A DNA stretch of 64,000 nucleotides, from assembly GCF_002786325.1 (NCBI RefSeq), contig NZ_PGTB01000011.1:1-64000 (forward strand). The letters run 5' to 3'. Source of the DNA: Pseudooceanicola lipolyticus. GTDB taxonomy: Bacteria; Pseudomonadota; Alphaproteobacteria; Rhodobacterales; Rhodobacteraceae. The notes under the pieces are model-generated. The model ran no database searches, had not been told where the DNA came from, and saw only the letters and a program-made list of their open reading frames with translations. A program made the position numbers and the translations under genes. Shown here piece by piece: positions 23,943 through 32,737 of this stretch; positions within the stretch are counted from its first letter, which is position 1, and the number at the start of each line of letters is the position of its first letter.

Positions 23943-25223
23943 TCACGCCGCCTGACCGCTGAGCCTGCCATAGAAGCTCCGCTCGAGATGCAGCTCCCCT
24001 GCCCCGGCCTTCTCGACCATGCCGCGCAGATAGCCGCCCGGCGAGGAAACTTCGCCGGCACAATGCTTCTCGAAGACGAGCGCGAGCGCCGCTGTCGCCA
24101 CCTGTTTGCCCAGCCGGTCCTGTGCCACGTTCCAGGCATGTTCAGAAATGCCGATCATCGGCCTGAGTTGACCAGCAACCCGGTGCAGATCGCCCCAATC
24201 CTTCAGGAACCCGCCCAAATTGCGCGCCCACGACGCGAATTCGGGACAGGCCTGCATCACAGTGGGCAGATCCAGCGCTGCGCGCTTCTTGCGCACCTCG
24301 GCTACCCATTCTTCCAGCTCCCTATCAACCTGATCTTCGGGTCGAGCATTGGGCACCACGGCCACGGCTTCCTCATTTTCTGAGGAATTACGAGTTACAG
24401 GATCAAGTTGGTTTGTAATTAGTATATGGGGGTCAGAAATGACCTCCCTGGGGTTCATTTCTTGAGTGGTCTTAGTAACTTGCTCCTTGGTTTCCGGCGT
24501 GTTTTCCACAGGTTGAACGACCTCTGTTGCCTTGAGATAGGCAGCTTCAACGCGCTCCTGGAGCTCCTTGAACCAGGTTAGCAGCCGCTCAAGCTGTTCT
24601 GAAGCTTCATGGCGGCGAGGAAGCCGGTCCAGAAGCTCCTCGAGGAGACCCGTGAATTGCGTCCAGGGTCCTCGCAGCGCGCTGCTGACGGCCGCTTCGA
24701 TCCGAGCGCGGATCATACGGCGTGCAACCGTGATCTGGCGCTTCAGGCGCTGGCAGAGCTCGCGTTCAGCCTGCAACTCGGCATGAAGCTCCTCGAATTC
24801 CTCGACACGCGCCGACAGCGGCGACAGATCGAAGCCGTAGGCCTCGACGATGCGCCCCTCGGCGTCCCTGCGGCCCCACCGCTTGCCGTTTGGGCTGTCC
24901 TGAAAGGAGATCACGCCGATCTCGGCCAGGCGCCGTGCATGGCGCTTGAGTGCGGAGAGCGAGAAGCCCGTCTGTTCCATCAGATAGGCGTTCGACGCCC
25001 AGACGATCGGGCGCTGCCCCTCCTCCCAGTCCTGGGCCTGGGTAAAGGCCCCGAGCGTGTCGAGGAGCATCATGTCTCCGGCCTTGAGGCCAATATATGC
25101 ACCGACCCGCTTCACGGCCACGAAGGCCCGCGTTTTGGGTACAGCTACCTGTTCACCGGCTTGGGCAAGTTGCTCTGCAATGCCAAGACCCGGTGTCGGC
25201 TTGCGCCAACCTGTATGTTTCAT
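23943..25223 (-). CDS. repC: Plasmid replication initiator RepC
   Basis: This 426-aa protein has the RepC N-terminal domain (residues about 15-150: GLKAGDMMLLDTLGAFTQ, SNAYLMEQTGFSLSALKRHARRLAEIGVISF, GRIVEAYGFDLSPL), a charged helical linker and the conserved C-terminal block (MQACPEFASWARNLG...MIGISEHAWNVAQ...GGYLRGMVEKA). RepC opens the origin, which in repABC plasmids lies inside repC. The ATG at 25221-25223 has GGAGG about 12 nt upstream; a longer frame to 25259 is unlikely. It is separated from repB by a gap holding the antisense RNA. Confidence 0.93.
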   Translation of the reverse strand: MKHTGWRKPTPGLGIAEQLAQAGEQVAVPKTRAFVAVKRVGAYIGLKAGDMMLLDTLGAFTQAQDWEEGQRPIVWASNAYLMEQTGFSLSALKRHARRLAEIGVISFQDSPNGKRWGRRDAEGRIVEAYGFDLSPLSARVEEFEELHAELQAERELCQRLKRQITVARRMIRARIEAAVSSALRGPWTQFTGLLEELLDRLPRRHEASEQLERLLTWFKELQERVEAAYLKATEVVQPVENTPETKEQVTKTTQEMNPREVISDPHILITNQLDPVTRNSSENEEAVAVVPNARPEDQVDRELEEWVAEVRKKRAALDLPTVMQACPEFASWARNLGGFLKDWGDLHRVAGQLRPMIGISEHAWNVAQDRLGKQVATAALALVFEKHCAGEVSSPGGYLRGMVEKAGAGELHLERSFYGRLSGQAA

Positions 25224-25289
25224 GGATAGTTCTCGCCTCCTCTGCTTGATGGAGGGCAAAAGAATCCCGTTCGCTCAGGAGCGTTGCTG

Positions 25290-25318
25290 TTGACAGTGAT
25301 TCGCCAGAGAACTATCTT
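25290..25318 (+). promoter_or_regulatory. Promoter of the candidate antisense RNA
   Basis: TTGACA (25290-25295), a 17-bp spacer and TATCTT (25313-25318) lie on the strand opposite repC in the repB-repC gap, exactly where repABC plasmids carry their counter-transcribed RNA promoter. Confidence 0.65.
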
Positions 25319-25324
25319 GATAGC

Positions 25325-25378
25325 GACCAAACTAATCTTGATAAGCTCTCAGGCCCTCAGCTTGGGGGCTTTTCTTTT
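25325..25378 (+). ncRNA. Candidate counter-transcribed RNA (incompatibility RNA) of repABC
   Basis: A roughly 54-nt transcript is predicted from the promoter above to a terminator hairpin (25351-25370, AGGCCC pairing with GGGCTT) followed by TTCTTTT. Known repABC antisense RNAs are 50-60 nt, arise from the repB-repC gap and repress repC expression by pairing with its leader. Position, size and structure fit. The RNA ends are estimates. Confidence 0.65.
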
Positions 25379-25457
25379 GCCGTTATCTCAAAGCATATCC
25401 GCTCCTGTTTCTTACCTCGTTTGGATCGAAGACCACCGTCTCCGCGGCTCCTGCCTC

Positions 25458-26501
25458 TTACTTCGATCCGTGTTTCTCCAAATACTCAGCGATGACATCA
25501 CTCAAACCTCTGAGAATGTCCTCGTCCAATGTTAGCCCCGTGGCGGCGACCGAGAGCTTCCCGCCCTGCCCTGTAATACTCAATTTCCGCGAACCGATCT
25601 TTCGCTGTACAGTGAGTTTCTTGGGGCTCTGCGATTTCTTTTTTGCAGGCTTGGACTGCTTCTCAGTCAGGTCACCAAGAACCTTTTCGAGGTCACGGTG
25701 GCTGAGATCGTAGACATCTTTGCACGCGTGCAAAATCTCAGTTCTAGCGGCATAGACAGCGCGACCACGTGATACCGCGCTGTTATGAACACCCACACGC
25801 TTGGCGAACTCGGTTGCAGTTATCTTCTCGTCCGGTTTGGCATCTTGTAGCCGCTCAAACATCTCGCCTATCGAAACCAGTCGCTCGAAAGCGCTGAGGT
25901 TTTCACGTTCCTCATTCTCCCGGAAGCGCATGAATAGCATCTCGAACTGCTCTTCACGGGAACCCCGAAGGGATTGTGGAACCAGAATGGCGCGGACAGG
26001 CAATCCCAAAGCTTCAAGGATCGCATGGCGTCGCCGACCCACGATCAACTGGAACGTCACGCCTTCTATGTTCTCGGGCTCACGTTCATCCGGTCGCCAA
26101 TCAGGATCCGCTGGCCGAATATGAATGGGCGTATCTTGACCATTCTTCTCGATACTCTCTTTGAGCTTCTCGAATGCCTCTTGGTCGCGCCAATCTTCAC
26201 GCCGGTCCGATCCAATCACGTCCACGATCTGAGACGGATCAATCTGCAACTCATGTCGACCCGCGAGAATGCGCTCCACGATCTGTGCGCGCTCAACGTG
26301 AAGCATCTGGCTGGCGTCTGAAAGCGCTCCGGCCTTCCAAGCACTGCCAGAGCCGCCCAGTCTTGGCTTAACCCCACCAACCAGTTTCGCTTCGTCTTCG
26401 TGAACCTGTTCGCTTGCAACAGATTCAGGAGCCGCAGACACATCTTCATCTGGGCGCGTGGGCTTTTTCTTGAGGACCGAGCTGCTCAGTGTTCGCTTCA
26501 T
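25458..26501 (-). CDS. repB: Plasmid partition protein RepB (ParB family)
   Basis: This 347-aa protein has the ParB nuclease-like domain (LQIDPSQIVDVIG..., QDTPIHIRP, LIVGRRRHAILEALG), the FMRFRENEERENLSAFER segment and a helix-turn-helix (ITATEFAKRVGVHNSAVSRGRAV). It binds parS. The ATG at 26499-26501 overlaps the repA stop (ATGA, 26498-26501). Its coding region contains one of the two 16-bp palindromes TTTGCACGCGTGCAAA. Confidence 0.92.
   Translation of the reverse strand: MKRTLSSSVLKKKPTRPDEDVSAAPESVASEQVHEDEAKLVGGVKPRLGGSGSAWKAGALSDASQMLHVERAQIVERILAGRHELQIDPSQIVDVIGSDRREDWRDQEAFEKLKESIEKNGQDTPIHIRPADPDWRPDEREPENIEGVTFQLIVGRRRHAILEALGLPVRAILVPQSLRGSREEQFEMLFMRFRENEERENLSAFERLVSIGEMFERLQDAKPDEKITATEFAKRVGVHNSAVSRGRAVYAARTEILHACKDVYDLSHRDLEKVLGDLTEKQSKPAKKKSQSPKKLTVQRKIGSRKLSITGQGGKLSVAATGLTLDEDILRGLSDVIAEYLEKHGSK
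25719..25734. promoter_or_regulatory. parS-like palindrome inside repB
   Basis: TTTGCACGCGTGCAAA is a perfect 16-bp palindrome within repB. The same 16 bases form the core of the longer palindrome upstream of repA (28013-28034). Two identical palindromes around a repABC operon are best explained as RepB binding sites. Confidence 0.75.
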
Positions 26502-27853
26502 TCGGCTTCCTCCTCGAAATTGTAGAAGTTCTGCATCCAATCCTCGGCATAGCCACGCTCAAGACCGGGCCAGAGGCGTGAGACGATGGCGTCATTCACT
26601 GCGTCAGCATTCTCGATGAACCTGTTGATGCCTTTTCGCTTGCCTGGCGTATCTGGGTCGTACTCGTAGACGGATTGATAAACGTCCGATGCGTTCGAAA
26701 TAGCATCAGAGCGAAGATAGAATACCGGCAGCACCTCATCTGGGCAGTTTTCGAGCAGGTTGCCGACCTGTGTGAGATCTTGCTCATTTGTTCTCTGCAC
26801 GATCGTGGGCAACAGCATATGTGCCGCACCGCCCATATCGATCCGATCCGTCGCGAAAATGTGGCGCAGCATGGTGAGGAGACCAGTCACAAAGGTGGAC
26901 AAGGTCGCAATGTCGAACCCTTTCATCGTCTGCGGGATAATCAACGAAGTAGACGCCATCACATTATTCAGCTGGAACAGTGTCAGCGCAGGCTGATAGT
27001 CGATAATGATGCAGTCCAAGGTCTCGTTGAGGGCACTTTCAAGCTTCGCTTGGTCGACCCTACCGTTGCTCACAAGTTCATTCGGACGGGTGACCGGTGG
27101 ATGCCCCTCATTCCAACGATCTATGGAGTCTCTTAGGAACCTGTAGAACCGCTTTTCCGGGGTGCCCGCTCGCAACAACCTAGCGATCTGAATTTCACCT
27201 TCTGAAGTTTCGCCATGCGCAGGTACTAGCCGCACGCCCGGCCAAGAGGTTTTCTTGAAAAACCCGTCAAGCGTCTCCGCATCATAGTCAGTGTAGGGGA
27301 TGGATTCGTCGGTCTGAAACAGCCCCGCGAAGTCAACCATCGTCGGAGTTTCGTCATCTGGCAAAGTTGGCATTTCTTCGCCGCCAACAAAATAGAGCGT
27401 GATCGTGCTCTGGGGGTCAGCGTCCATGACGCCGACTCGCATGCCGTAGTGCAGACTCAGGAACTGAGCGAAGTGCGCAGCACTAAGCGACTTCGCAGTT
27501 CCACCTTTCTGACTTGCAAATGAAATGACGGGCAAAGGATCGTCGAGTTTGCGCCAAGCAAGAAAATGCTCAGGCCGCTTTGCTGAGGCAGCCATCAAAG
27601 CCCGGATGTGCATCAGCTCCGTCAGGGTGAAAACACGTTCGCGCCCTACATGTTTGCCGGCAGGAAAATCCTCATTGTCCTTAGCGAACTTCGTCAGATG
27701 CTGATGGCTAATGTTCAGGAAGCGAGCACATTGGCGCATCGACCAAGAGCGCTTGATGCGCTCACGCATAGTCAACTCCTTGTTGACCGAGACCATGGTC
27801 CGGCCAAGGCCCCGCTCGAGCTCTTGAAGGAACTGTTCTATACTGCCGCCCAT
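26498..27853 (-). CDS. repA: Plasmid partition ATPase RepA (ParA family)
   Basis: This 451-aa protein has an N-terminal DNA-binding region (MRQCARFLNISHQHLTKF, residues about 38-56) and a deviant Walker A (SQKGGTAKSLSAAH), with VGVMDADPQ and CIIIDYQPAL as the following ATPase motifs. It drives plasmid partition with RepB and represses its own operon. The RepA N-terminal helix-turn-helix and the length match repABC RepA proteins rather than chromosomal ParA. Confidence 0.93.
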   Translation of the reverse strand: MGGSIEQFLQELERGLGRTMVSVNKELTMRERIKRSWSMRQCARFLNISHQHLTKFAKDNEDFPAGKHVGRERVFTLTELMHIRALMAASAKRPEHFLAWRKLDDPLPVISFASQKGGTAKSLSAAHFAQFLSLHYGMRVGVMDADPQSTITLYFVGGEEMPTLPDDETPTMVDFAGLFQTDESIPYTDYDAETLDGFFKKTSWPGVRLVPAHGETSEGEIQIARLLRAGTPEKRFYRFLRDSIDRWNEGHPPVTRPNELVSNGRVDQAKLESALNETLDCIIIDYQPALTLFQLNNVMASTSLIIPQTMKGFDIATLSTFVTGLLTMLRHIFATDRIDMGGAAHMLLPTIVQRTNEQDLTQVGNLLENCPDEVLPVFYLRSDAISNASDVYQSVYEYDPDTPGKRKGINRFIENADAVNDAIVSRLWPGLERGYAEDWMQNFYNFEEEAE

Positions 27854-28012
27854 TACACCGCTCTCATTTCGACTCTCTCAAGGAATCGCTCCGAGTTGTA
27901 AATAGCACGGTTTTTGAGGAAATGTACAGATATTGTACGCCTACAGGATTTCCGGCGCACAATATGGGCTACTCCGATTGAAAATACGGACAGCAACCTG
28001 AGCCGCCGAGTT
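27854..28012. promoter_or_regulatory. Leader and promoter region of repABC
   Basis: These 160 bases between repA and the parS palindrome carry no gene and are the likely site of the repA promoter and its RepA/RepB-controlled operator. I could not fix -35 and -10 boxes with confidence. Confidence 0.4.
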
Positions 28013-28034
28013 GTTTTTGCACGCGTGCAAAAAC
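28013..28034. promoter_or_regulatory. parS-like palindrome upstream of repA
   Basis: This is a perfect 22-bp palindrome whose central 16 bases (TTTGCACGCGTGCAAA) equal the site inside repB. It lies 160 bp upstream of repA. It probably serves as the main centromere-like site and identifies the compatibility group. Confidence 0.8.
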
Positions 28035-28050
28035 CTCGAAACGAGGAAAA

Positions 28051-28074
28051 GTCAGACCGCCGGAGCGGTCTGGC
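28051..28074. terminator. Perfect hairpin beyond parS
   Basis: CAGACCGC and GCGGTCTG form a stem around CGGA, extendable to 10 bp with one wobble. A smaller hairpin (CCTCG-AAA-CGAGG, 28034-28046) precedes it. There is no T-run on either side, so it may be a boundary structure or a transposon-associated stem rather than a true terminator. Confidence 0.35.
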
Positions 28075-28146
28075 TGATAGCTTACTCAGCGTCTTTGGGG
28101 CACTAGGGGATGACCGCCTGCTGGGACGGATCGTCCTGGTTCAGGT

Positions 28147-28410
28147 GGGAAAGAACGCAACGGGAAGATCTCGAAAGACGGGGACAGGACGCTGAGAACG
28201 CTGCTGGAGCTCGGTGCGAGCTCTGTCATCAGGCGGGTGACTTCAGGGCGGGAAACGCCGCTCTATGGCTGGGTGAAACGCCTGATCAATACTGGCCAGC
28301 CACCGCAGCTGGTGACCGTAGCTCTGGCCAACAAGATTGCGAGGACCGTCTGGTCAGTCATGACCGGGAAGGCCGAGAATAAATCTGAGAAGGCGGTGCT
28401 CACCGTTTAA
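28147..28410 (+). pseudogene. IS110-family transposase remnant
   Basis: The frame reads GKISKDGDRTLRTLLELGASSVIRR...PQLVTVALANKIARTVWSVMTGKAENKSEKAVLTV and ends at TAA 28408-28410. This is the C-terminal end of an IS110/IS116/IS902 transposase. The N-terminal part is missing. Its relation to the remnant at 15504-15667 is close in the VALANKiAR.VW block. Confidence 0.7.
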
Positions 28411-28831
28411 GCAAGGCGAGAAACACAGAGACCGGGAGAGCGTGTACTTCGAATGATGAAAACCGGTGCCAGCCGGAGATCAGGAAAACCCGTACGCGAG
28501 ACCGCATTGTCATATGCGTAAGATTGATAGGGACCATGATCTGCGGACTTCATCAGGGCCAGCGGATTCCGCCGCGACGAATAGGCCGGACACATGAGCG
28601 CACTGAACTGGAAGTCGGATTTCGAAAAATGCTTGACCGATGGGTGTCCACACATGTTCCCGCGAGTAATGCCCCAAAGGGGCAGGGGAAATTTCTGGTG
28701 CGGTGCGCATTGCTGCCCGGACGAGTGGCGCTCAGTCCCGACCCGCCGGTCCATCGCTACCTTTTCCAACCGGGATCAGATCGAACCCGCGGAACATTTG
28801 CCCTGTCAGGCATCCCAGGGGAGGTTAGCGG
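28411..28831. other. Intergenic DNA with IS110 3' end
   Basis: No gene is supported. The first 190 bases resemble the 3' non-coding end of the IS110 remnant at 15668-15900 (shared AGGCCGGAYACATG near 28583-28596). The rest shows nothing I can identify. Confidence 0.4.
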
Positions 28832-29878
28832 TCACCCGTCCTCGATCTCCTGACCTTGTGCTTTCATGGCCTTTAGCAGGTACCGGGGCAGTGCATCTCT
28901 TCCAAATGCCCGCAGATCGTCGTTGAAATCGCCCCTGGCTGGCACGAGATCGCCACAGTCAATTCCGAGCAATTCTATTTGGTTACGCAATCTCATTGAT
29001 GCATTGCGTCCTGCGTCGTCATTGTCCCGCGCGATCCAGATGCGCCTGATCCTCGGCGTCGGAACGAAAAGGCCGAGATGGTTGGCAGTAAGACAGGAGG
29101 CGAGATCGAATTCGGGGAGGGCTGTGCCGACCGAGAGAGTGTTCTCGAGCTCTTCGCCGACGATGAGATCGGAGCGGCCCGTGTCGGACCAGAAGCGGGC
29201 GGCATAGCCGTGCAGGTTGTCCGAGGATCCGCTTCGGGCTCTCGATTTCGGCCAAACGGCCGATGGACGGATCTAGATAGAACCGCGCACATCCGGTAAT
29301 CTGACCCCGGTTGTCGGTGATCTTGGCCAGCAGGGCAGGGGCCCTTTGCGGCGGATCGGTATCGTGCTCACCCTGCCACAGGAAGACCCGCGGGTGATAG
29401 AGCAGGGCCGGGCCAAGACGTGTGATGCCACGCCTCTGCAGATAGGTGGCAGCCAGGGTCCCGAGCACCGGCTGGCCAGCGGCGAAAAATTTTCGCGCCC
29501 GCGAGATGCGTTTGCCGGAGCTCCATCCGGGTGCTCAGCTTTTCGCGGCTCTCGTGGCACGGTAGGGCAGGGGGCTTCACCGAGAAGTGCCTGGGCTTCC
29601 CTCAGCGTCTCGTTCGGCGTAACCGAGCCATGTCGTTCCTGCAGCAGGTCGATCAAGTCGCCGTATTACCCCGTCGCATAGTCGACCTAGGAGCCAGCTT
29701 TGCGCCCACCTTCAGCTTGCAGGCGGATGGCGAGACTTTGCCCCTTAGCGCAAGAGGTGTCGCCAACCTGCCAAAAATTGCCCTGCTTGCGCCCCTCGGG
29801 AAAATACTGGCGGCAGAAACTCTCGGCACGGGTCGCACGTTCGACCACGAGGTTTGCGATGCTGCACCGCGCGCTCAC
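28832..29878 (-). pseudogene. Toprim-domain (primase-like) protein, frameshifted
   Basis: Pieces of a single gene occur in successive frames. The N-terminal ATRAESFCRQYFPEGRKQGNF / VGDTSCAKGQSLAIRL comes first, then DLLQERHGSVTPNETLREAQALLGE, TLAATYLQRRGITRL...HPRVFLW, ITDNRGQITGCARFYLDP and NLHGYAARFWSDTG. The Toprim part (LIVGEELENTLSVGTALP, IWIARDNDDAGR, GDFNDDLRAFG) follows and ends at TGA 28832-28834. At least two frameshifts break it. A GTG at 29876-29878 is a likely start. Relatives are plasmid-borne DnaG-like Toprim proteins. Confidence 0.75.
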
Positions 29879-30175
29879 GAACCGGCATCCGCTGCGCTGA
29901 CACCAACCGGGTGCTCGGCGAATGCTGCATGGGTTAGCATGTGCGAGTCGGGTGCTTGAGAGTAAGAGCAACCGTTTTCGAGGCCAGCTGCTTCCAGAAG
30001 CCGCTCCAAAAAATGTGACGCTTGAAAACTCTGCACAATTTGGATGACTGGACTGGGCAGATATGGCATGTTCACCATTCAGTCGTTTCGCGACGGCGCT
30101 TGGCCGAACTTTAGGAGTTGGGTTGCTCCGGATGCAGGAACGTTGCATGGCTTTAAGTCCTCCAAGCAGCTTTGG
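29879..30175. other. Gap between the Toprim pseudogene and the HAD gene
   Basis: A weak extended frame from 30044 continues into the HAD gene, but its first 44 residues look non-coding. No promoter was identified with confidence. Confidence 0.35.
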
Positions 30176-30871
30176 ATGATTAATACCAAACAAAGAGGAC
30201 GGGAACTGGAATTGCCAATTTCGCCACGCACTCCGAAACTCGTGATCTTTGACTGTGACGGTGTGCTTGTCGACTCCGAGCCCACCTTCAATCGCGTCTT
30301 GCACGAATATTTGCTTTCAAGTGGCGCACGTTTGTCACTCGTCGAATGCCACAGTCTGTTCGTCGGCAAGAGCAGACATGATGTCGAACATTACGTGAGC
30401 GAAAGAGGATTCCGCCTTCCAGCGAAATGGCCGCAGGACTTCTACGACAGCGTTCTCGACGCCCTCAGGACAGAGGTTGCGCCAATTCCGGGCGCCCGTG
30501 AGGCGGTGGCGATGATTTCGTCGGCTGGCATTCCGCTCTGCGTAGCCTCCAATGGGCTTCTGGCAAAGATGCATGTCACTCTGGAGCGGTCGGGTCTGCT
30601 TCCTTGGTTCGAAGGAAAGATGTATTCGGCTTATGATGTCGGCGCAAGTAAACCCGCGCCCGATGTGTTTTTGCATGCGGCTGAAATGAATCGCGCTGCG
30701 CCAGAACACTGCGTGGTAATCGAAGACAGCGCAAGCGGATTCGAAGCGGCTTCCAATGCTGCGATGACCTGTTTTGCTTACGACCCGAAGACGACGTTGG
30801 AACCAGAGAACCTCTTCGACGCACGACGGTTAACCGATATGGCTGACCTACCGAAACTGTTGGGACTTTGA
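30176..30871 (+). CDS. HAD-superfamily hydrolase (beta-phosphoglucomutase-like)
   Basis: About 231 aa. Motif I is VIFDCDGVLVDSEP (nucleophile Asp in DCDGV), motif II is VASNG, motif III Lys is in SKPAPDVF and motif IV is VIEDSASGFEAA. Subclass I cap domain features suggest a phosphatase or phosphomutase acting on small sugar phosphates or phosphoglycolate. The ATG at 30176 is preferred because the HAD domain begins 18 residues later; the frame opens at 30044. It converges with pcaB, and no link to aromatic catabolism is evident. Confidence 0.82.
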   Translation: MINTKQRGRELELPISPRTPKLVIFDCDGVLVDSEPTFNRVLHEYLLSSGARLSLVECHSLFVGKSRHDVEHYVSERGFRLPAKWPQDFYDSVLDALRTEVAPIPGAREAVAMISSAGIPLCVASNGLLAKMHVTLERSGLLPWFEGKMYSAYDVGASKPAPDVFLHAAEMNRAAPEHCVVIEDSASGFEAASNAAMTCFAYDPKTTLEPENLFDARRLTDMADLPKLLGL

Positions 30872-30994
30872 GAGCGGCTGATACTTGGTCGGCAACCAGC
30901 TTCGCATGGACCGGACGGCGTGAACCGGGCTGCCCAATCTCCATCGGAACAAACAGTACGTGTGGCATGCGAGGGAACAGGCCCATCTGGTATC

Positions 30995-32059
30995 TTACTT
31001 TTTCGGTTCTGCTTCACCAATTGTTGTTATTGACCGACTGAGTGCGCAGCAGGCATCCAACGCTCTCGCGGTTGCCATCAGCATTTGAGGAAGGACCATC
31101 CACTCCAAAGCCCAGGCTGTACCCGACCGTTCCTGTTCATGTATCAAAGCATGATGCATAGCCGAGACCTGCACCGCATTGAATCGTGCTAACGTCACCA
31201 AGAGCTCGGCGGAGATCGGATTGTTTTTGTGTGGCATGGCGGACGAAGTACCACCGCCTGAAATCGCGATCGCACTGATGCCTTGCTGCGCCATTAGGGC
31301 GATGTCCTGGCCAATCTTGCCGAGAGTGCCAGAAATCATTGAAAGCAGAGAGGCATATTCCACAATCCCGTCACGCATCGTGTGCCAGGCCTTATTAGTC
31401 GGCGCAAGATCGAGCTGGTTGGCGACATCGGCAACAACTTCATCCGCCTTGTTTCGGAGAGCTTTGCGGTCGCCGGAGGCCCCGCCAATCTGTACCCGCT
31501 CGATACGGGGACGGATTTGATCCAGCCGCACCCGATGCTCGGCCAAAGGCAGGCGCCAGGGTAGAACCCGATCACGTACGGTGATCAGCGTGGCGGCCTG
31601 CATTCTTGTGCGCCCCATTAACGGTTCATCCCCGAACCGCTCTTCTAGCTCCTTGAGGAGTTTCTCCAATTTAATCAATCTGTTGGTGATGAGAAATGAA
31701 GCCTCTCGCAGAACCAGGACTGTCGTGGTGTCGACCACATCTTGAGAAGTAGCGCCCATGTGGACGGCTTCTCCAGGTGCGATAGCCTTCAGCTGTTTGA
31801 CCAGACTCGGCACCGGCAGACCATCCTGCGCAGTACCCTTGGTAAGATCGGTTAGATCGGGATTGGCAACTTCGATGGCTTGTGCAGCTGTCTCGGCCAG
31901 GGTTGCGTCAATCAGTCCTGCCCGACCACAGGCCCGCGACCATGCCGCCTCGAAGGCGAGCATGTGCTGAAGCTGCCGTTCCGGGGCGAGGATCGCTGCC
32001 ATTGCGTCATCGCCGAACAGACCGGATAGCCACAGACTCTCAAACACTGAAGCGCTCAT
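30995..32059 (-). CDS. pcaB: 3-carboxy-cis,cis-muconate cycloisomerase
   Basis: This 354-aa protein belongs to the fumarase/argininosuccinate lyase superfamily. It has HMGATSQDVVDTT (residues near 95) and the signature GGTSSAMPHKNNP. It cyclises beta-carboxy-muconate, the product of PcaHG, to gamma-carboxymuconolactone. The ATG at 32057-32059 has AAGGAG upstream; the frame extends to 32101 without support. It is the last gene of pcaDCHGB. It is somewhat shorter than the 450-aa Pseudomonas enzyme, as is usual in alphaproteobacteria. Confidence 0.92.
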   Translation of the reverse strand: MSASVFESLWLSGLFGDDAMAAILAPERQLQHMLAFEAAWSRACGRAGLIDATLAETAAQAIEVANPDLTDLTKGTAQDGLPVPSLVKQLKAIAPGEAVHMGATSQDVVDTTTVLVLREASFLITNRLIKLEKLLKELEERFGDEPLMGRTRMQAATLITVRDRVLPWRLPLAEHRVRLDQIRPRIERVQIGGASGDRKALRNKADEVVADVANQLDLAPTNKAWHTMRDGIVEYASLLSMISGTLGKIGQDIALMAQQGISAIAISGGGTSSAMPHKNNPISAELLVTLARFNAVQVSAMHHALIHEQERSGTAWALEWMVLPQMLMATARALDACCALSRSITTIGEAEPKK

Positions 32060-32130
32060 ATCGAGCTCCTTATGGTGCGCCGAAAGGGGCGGGATGACCA
32101 ACCTATTCGATACCTCATTTCCCGATCTGG

Positions 32131-32736
32131 TCAGATGTCGAGGAAGACCGTCTCGCCCTCGCCCTGCAGGCGTATGTCGAAGCGGTATTTGCCGTCACCG
32201 GTTTTCTTGGCGATCAAGGTATTCACCCGTGGACGCTGTTCGATTCGGTTCAGCAACGGGTCATTGGCGTTGTCCTCGTCTTCGAAATAGATCCGGGTAT
32301 TGAGACCTATATTGATCCCACGTGCCACGACCCAAAGGGAAATATGAGGCGCGCTCTCAACACCACCGCGCCCCTTGTAGGAGCCAGGTTTGACTGTGCG
32401 CAGGGTAAACTCGCCGCTTTCGGCGTCGGCTGCAAAGCGGCAATGGCCTGTAAAGGCGGGATCGGCGCCTTTATCCCCCGGGAACACGCCCCCGGCATCG
32501 CATTGCCAGCTCTCAATCAACGCATCGCGCATTGCCCAGCCGGTGCCGTCAAATACGGAGCCAACGATCTCAACGATCTCACCCTTGGCTTTGCTTTCAT
32601 CCAGAAAGGGCGTGGTGCCAATCTCTTCGTCATAGTAACCTGCGTTTCCCGCATAGGTAGGCATCAGGCCGATATGGACATAAGGGCCCGCCGTTTGCGA
32701 AGCGCTTTCGATCAGTGTTTCAAGTTTCTGAACCAT
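32131..32736 (-). CDS. pcaG: Protocatechuate 3,4-dioxygenase alpha subunit
   Basis: This 201-aa protein is an intradiol dioxygenase fold subunit: TAGPYVHIGL, IVGSVFDGTGWAMRDALIESWQ, FTLRTVKPG and HISLWVVARGIN. The alpha subunit lacks the metal ligands and shapes the active site with PcaH. Its ATG (32734-32736) lies 1 nt after the pcaH stop codon, with GGAGGG upstream, so the two subunits are made together. Confidence 0.94.
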   Translation of the reverse strand: MVQKLETLIESASQTAGPYVHIGLMPTYAGNAGYYDEEIGTTPFLDESKAKGEIVEIVGSVFDGTGWAMRDALIESWQCDAGGVFPGDKGADPAFTGHCRFAADAESGEFTLRTVKPGSYKGRGGVESAPHISLWVVARGINIGLNTRIYFEDEDNANDPLLNRIEQRPRVNTLIAKKTGDGKYRFDIRLQGEGETVFLDI

Positions 32737-32737
32737 T

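Noticed and set aside
28110..28382. 90-aa frame in the IS110 region
   Set aside because: The IS110 transposase match is in a different frame, so this frame is a shadow.
29019..29468. 149-aa frame as an intact gene
   Set aside because: It carries only the middle part of a Toprim protein. Its C-terminal third is out of frame with the conserved motifs.
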